Shown one piece after another: positions 4,448 through 6,495 of a stretch of 6,495 nucleotides of DNA. The translations under genes were made by a program, and so were the position numbers. The notes below the pieces were generated by a model. That model saw only the letters and a list, made by a program, of their open reading frames with translations, was not told where the DNA came from and did no database searches. The stretch is from Balneolia bacterium (GTDB lineage Bacteria; Bacteroidota; Rhodothermia; Balneolales; Cyclonatronaceae): positions 1 through 6,495 of the forward strand of contig PXAI01000324.1 in assembly GCA_003567135.1 (NCBI GenBank), in the 5' to 3' direction. Each line of letters starts with the position of its first letter. Position 1 is the stretch's first letter.

Positions 4448-6495
4448 ATGTCCGGCAAACGCCAAAGCCGGCGCAAGGAACGCGCCAAAAAAAAATCAGC
4501 CGCCGCTGCCCCAACACCGGTTCCGGGAATTTGGGATAAACTTGACCGCCGTTGGCAGCACGGCATTTGTCTTGCATTTTTGATGATGTTGCCCATCATC
4601 CCTTATTATGATGTAATCATTGGCGATCAGCGCTTTTTTGCGCACGATATTGTACAGTGGCGCGCCAGTGCGGAGTCGATAATTGAACATCGTGAGGAAT
4701 TTGCGGAAGATCCCCTTTGGTCGGAAAATATGTTTTCGGGGATGCCGGCCTACGTCATCTCCTACCTTCGCGCCGTTCCGCATTACGATGAAATTGTGGC
4801 CTCCATGCGGCCCATTATGCCCGCTGCCGCGCTCTGGACGATGCTCCCCGGCCTCTACATCCTTTTTATACGGCTGAAACTTCATCCGCTGGCGGCCGTT
4901 TTTGGCAGTATTGCCATCGCGTTTACTACATATATGCCGATTATTGTCGGCGCAGGACACAACGCTAAAGTCTACGCGCTATCCTACATTCCGTGGGTTT
5001 TGATTGGGTATCAGATGCTGTCGCATTCCAAAAAAACGCTGCTTGGTTTATTCGTTTTTGCCCTGGCGCTGAATCTGGAAATACGCGCGATACATCCGCA
5101 GGTGACCTATTTCTTCTTTTATTTGATCGGAATTTGGTGGATCTACGATACGTGGCGCTACTACAAAAACAACGAACTGCCCGACTGGGCGAAGCGAACG
5201 GCGCTGATGGCGGCAGGCGTGATTATCGCGCTGGCCTGCAACGCGCAGCCCTACTGGAGTATCTACGAATATACCGATTACAGCATGCGCGGCGGAACCG
5301 AAATGGAGGCAACCGACGGCCTCTCAATGGATTACGCAATGGCGTGGTCGCAGGGCTGGTTTGAGCTGAACACGCTTATTATCCCCGAAATTATGGGCGG
5401 TTCATCCTTCGATGGCGGCTACTGGGGTGAGAAAATGGTGACAAACGGCCCGCATTATCTGGGGGTGCTGGTTTTCTTTCTCGGATTACTTGCGCTGTTT
5501 CGATATGAAAATAAAATCAAATATGTGTTCCTTGCGGCCGGAGTGCTGACAATGCTTTTCTCGCTCGGGAAAAACTTCGCCGCGCTGAATTTCTTTATGT
5601 TTGATTACATGCCGCTGTTCAACCGGTTCCGCGCTCCCGAAATGTGGCTGATGGTTACCACGTTTTCATTCTGCACGCTCGGAGCACTTGGCGCGCACTG
5701 GCTGCTTACGAAAGGCCCTGCGGCTGGAATCAAGGCGCTCTATCTGCCCGGAGGAATTACGCTGGGCGTCGGGCTGGCTTTCCTCTTCCTTGCAAATTCT
5801 GTGCTGACCTACGAAAAACCGAATGAGCTCGCCCAGTTGACCAACAGCATTGCGCAGCAGAACAATCTTGATCCGAATGATCCGATGGTGGTGAATCACG
5901 CGAACCAGATTTTCAATAATGAGATAAAGCCCGAGCGTGAGGAAAAGGCAAAATCGGACATCTTCAGATATCTGATCTTTGCCGGACTTGGAATCGGGAT
6001 CGCGGCGCTTTTCGTCAGCGGGAAAGTTGCGCTGATTGTGGCCGGAGCCGCAATTGCCGTGCTTCTTGCCGCGGATCTGATGCCGGTTGGGAACCGTTAC
6101 ATCGCCCCAAACAGTAAAATCGATGCATCGCTTGGTATGGAAGGCCATCTTGAACGGTCAAGAGGTTCTCACGATGATTTCATTCAGGCGCATAACCGCA
6201 ATTCAGATTATCCCTACCGCGTTTTCCCGGTTGTTGATAACCCGTTCAATAATGCGAAGCCATCCTACTTCCATCCTTCTGTTGGCGGATATACCGGCGC
6301 GAAACTGGCCACGTATCAGGATCTGATTGACCACGCCATTTTCCACGATGTGACCGGACTGAACTTCCCCGTTCTGGATATGCTGAACACGAAATGGCTC
6401 ATTGTGGATCGTCCGTACCCGTTCCCGGGTTACGAAGTTGTTCATGAAGGAAATAACCGGATAGTACTCGAAAACACGAACGTGCTGCCGAAAGT
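4448..6495 (+). CDS. YfhO-family polytopic membrane protein, probable GT-C glycosyltransferase, 3' partial
   Basis: An open frame of 682 codons runs off the right edge with no stop. Members of this family in Bacteroidota are about 800 residues or more, so a C-terminal part is missing. A basic cytoplasmic tail (MSGKRQSRRKERAKKK) precedes the first membrane segment (about 39-55). The following loop has AHDIVQW with Asp67, the likely GT-C-type acidic residue, then LWSENMFSGMPAY (90-102). Further membrane segments lie near 124-143, 147-166, 175-191, 197-213, 219-235, 250-266, 337-352, 357-373, 400-418, 432-450, 505-524 and 526-545. Family motifs include GAGHNAK (168-174), HPQVTY (216-221), YSMRGGTE (278-285), MGGSSFDGGYWG (316-327), FNRFRAPEM (391-399), LDMLNTKW (643-650) and ENTNVLPK (675-682). 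The last two lie in the large extracytoplasmic part. Firmicute YfhO glycosylates lipoteichoic acid; the substrate in this lineage is unknown. The start ATG lacks a Shine-Dalgarno sequence. Confidence 0.88.
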   Translation, partial: MSGKRQSRRKERAKKKSAAAAPTPVPGIWDKLDRRWQHGICLAFLMMLPIIPYYDVIIGDQRFFAHDIVQWRASAESIIEHREEFAEDPLWSENMFSGMPAYVISYLRAVPHYDEIVASMRPIMPAAALWTMLPGLYILFIRLKLHPLAAVFGSIAIAFTTYMPIIVGAGHNAKVYALSYIPWVLIGYQMLSHSKKTLLGLFVFALALNLEIRAIHPQVTYFFFYLIGIWWIYDTWRYYKNNELPDWAKRTALMAAGVIIALACNAQPYWSIYEYTDYSMRGGTEMEATDGLSMDYAMAWSQGWFELNTLIIPEIMGGSSFDGGYWGEKMVTNGPHYLGVLVFFLGLLALFRYENKIKYVFLAAGVLTMLFSLGKNFAALNFFMFDYMPLFNRFRAPEMWLMVTTFSFCTLGALGAHWLLTKGPAAGIKALYLPGGITLGVGLAFLFLANSVLTYEKPNELAQLTNSIAQQNNLDPNDPMVVNHANQIFNNEIKPEREEKAKSDIFRYLIFAGLGIGIAALFVSGKVALIVAGAAIAVLLAADLMPVGNRYIAPNSKIDASLGMEGHLERSRGSHDDFIQAHNRNSDYPYRVFPVVDNPFNNAKPSYFHPSVGGYTGAKLATYQDLIDHAIFHDVTGLNFPVLDMLNTKWLIVDRPYPFPGYEVVHEGNNRIVLENTNVLPK

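Noticed and set aside
4496..4960. 154-codon minus-strand ORF across the 5' part of the YfhO-family gene
   Set aside because: The plus-strand frame carries clear YfhO family motifs over the same bases. The minus translation is unrecognisable and is a frame shadow.
5666..6148. 160-codon minus-strand ORF inside the YfhO-family gene
   Set aside because: Same reason: the plus frame is uninterrupted from 4448 to the window end and shows membrane segments and family motifs.
1..6495. CRISPR array, tRNA or rRNA gene, insertion sequence, or phage genes
   Set aside because: I saw no regularly spaced repeats, cloverleaf-like segments, transposase motifs or terminal inverted repeats. Apart from the spacers described, the window is filled by housekeeping genes.

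Overview
The window is chromosomal housekeeping DNA, most likely from a Bacteroidota or related FCB-group bacterium; Balneolota/Rhodothermota is my best guess and is inference. The evidence has three parts. Most starts lack a Shine-Dalgarno sequence and sit in AT-rich leaders. One promoter matches the Bacteroidota consensus (TTTG, 19-nt spacer, TAnnTTTG). The gene set also fits: a small stand-alone isoamylase early-set (CBM48-like) protein, a GatC, and a Bacteroidota-style YfhO membrane protein.

Layout on the minus strand, read from high to low coordinates: ptsH (HPr, 3638-3351), ptsI (enzyme I, 3315-1579) and a bifunctional phosphoglucose/phosphomannose isomerase of the SIS family (1563-499). 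The gaps are 35 and 15 nt, so this looks like one operon, and it ends at a clear intrinsic terminator (about 493-458). Next is a 251-nt AT-rich spacer that carries the promoter of a second minus-strand unit. That unit encodes a glycogen-binding-type domain protein cut by the left window edge (247-1).

Layout on the plus strand: a divergent spacer of about 490 nt with no convincing gene (3639-4129) separates ptsH from gatC (4130-4417). After 30 nt comes a large YfhO-family polytopic membrane protein (4448 to beyond 6495). It has no stop in the window and is cut by the right edge.

How the genes fit together: the minus-strand side has a carbohydrate theme. HPr and enzyme I form the general phosphorelay that starts from PEP. 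The isomerase interconverts Fru-6-P with Glc-6-P or Man-6-P. The CBM48-like protein probably binds alpha-glucan. No PTS enzyme II gene is present, so the phosphorelay may be regulatory, or its partners lie elsewhere. The conserved Ser46 of HPr suggests control by HPr kinase. The plus-strand pair joins indirect aminoacylation of tRNA (GatC) with a probable cell-envelope GT-C-type glycosyltransferase (YfhO). That pairing is probably positional rather than functional.

I did not find a convincing previously undescribed system here. The points most worth a second look are the PTS-isomerase operon without enzyme II, an atypical residue at the end of the enzyme I phosphohistidine motif, the good Bacteroidota-type promoter, and the long divergent spacer.
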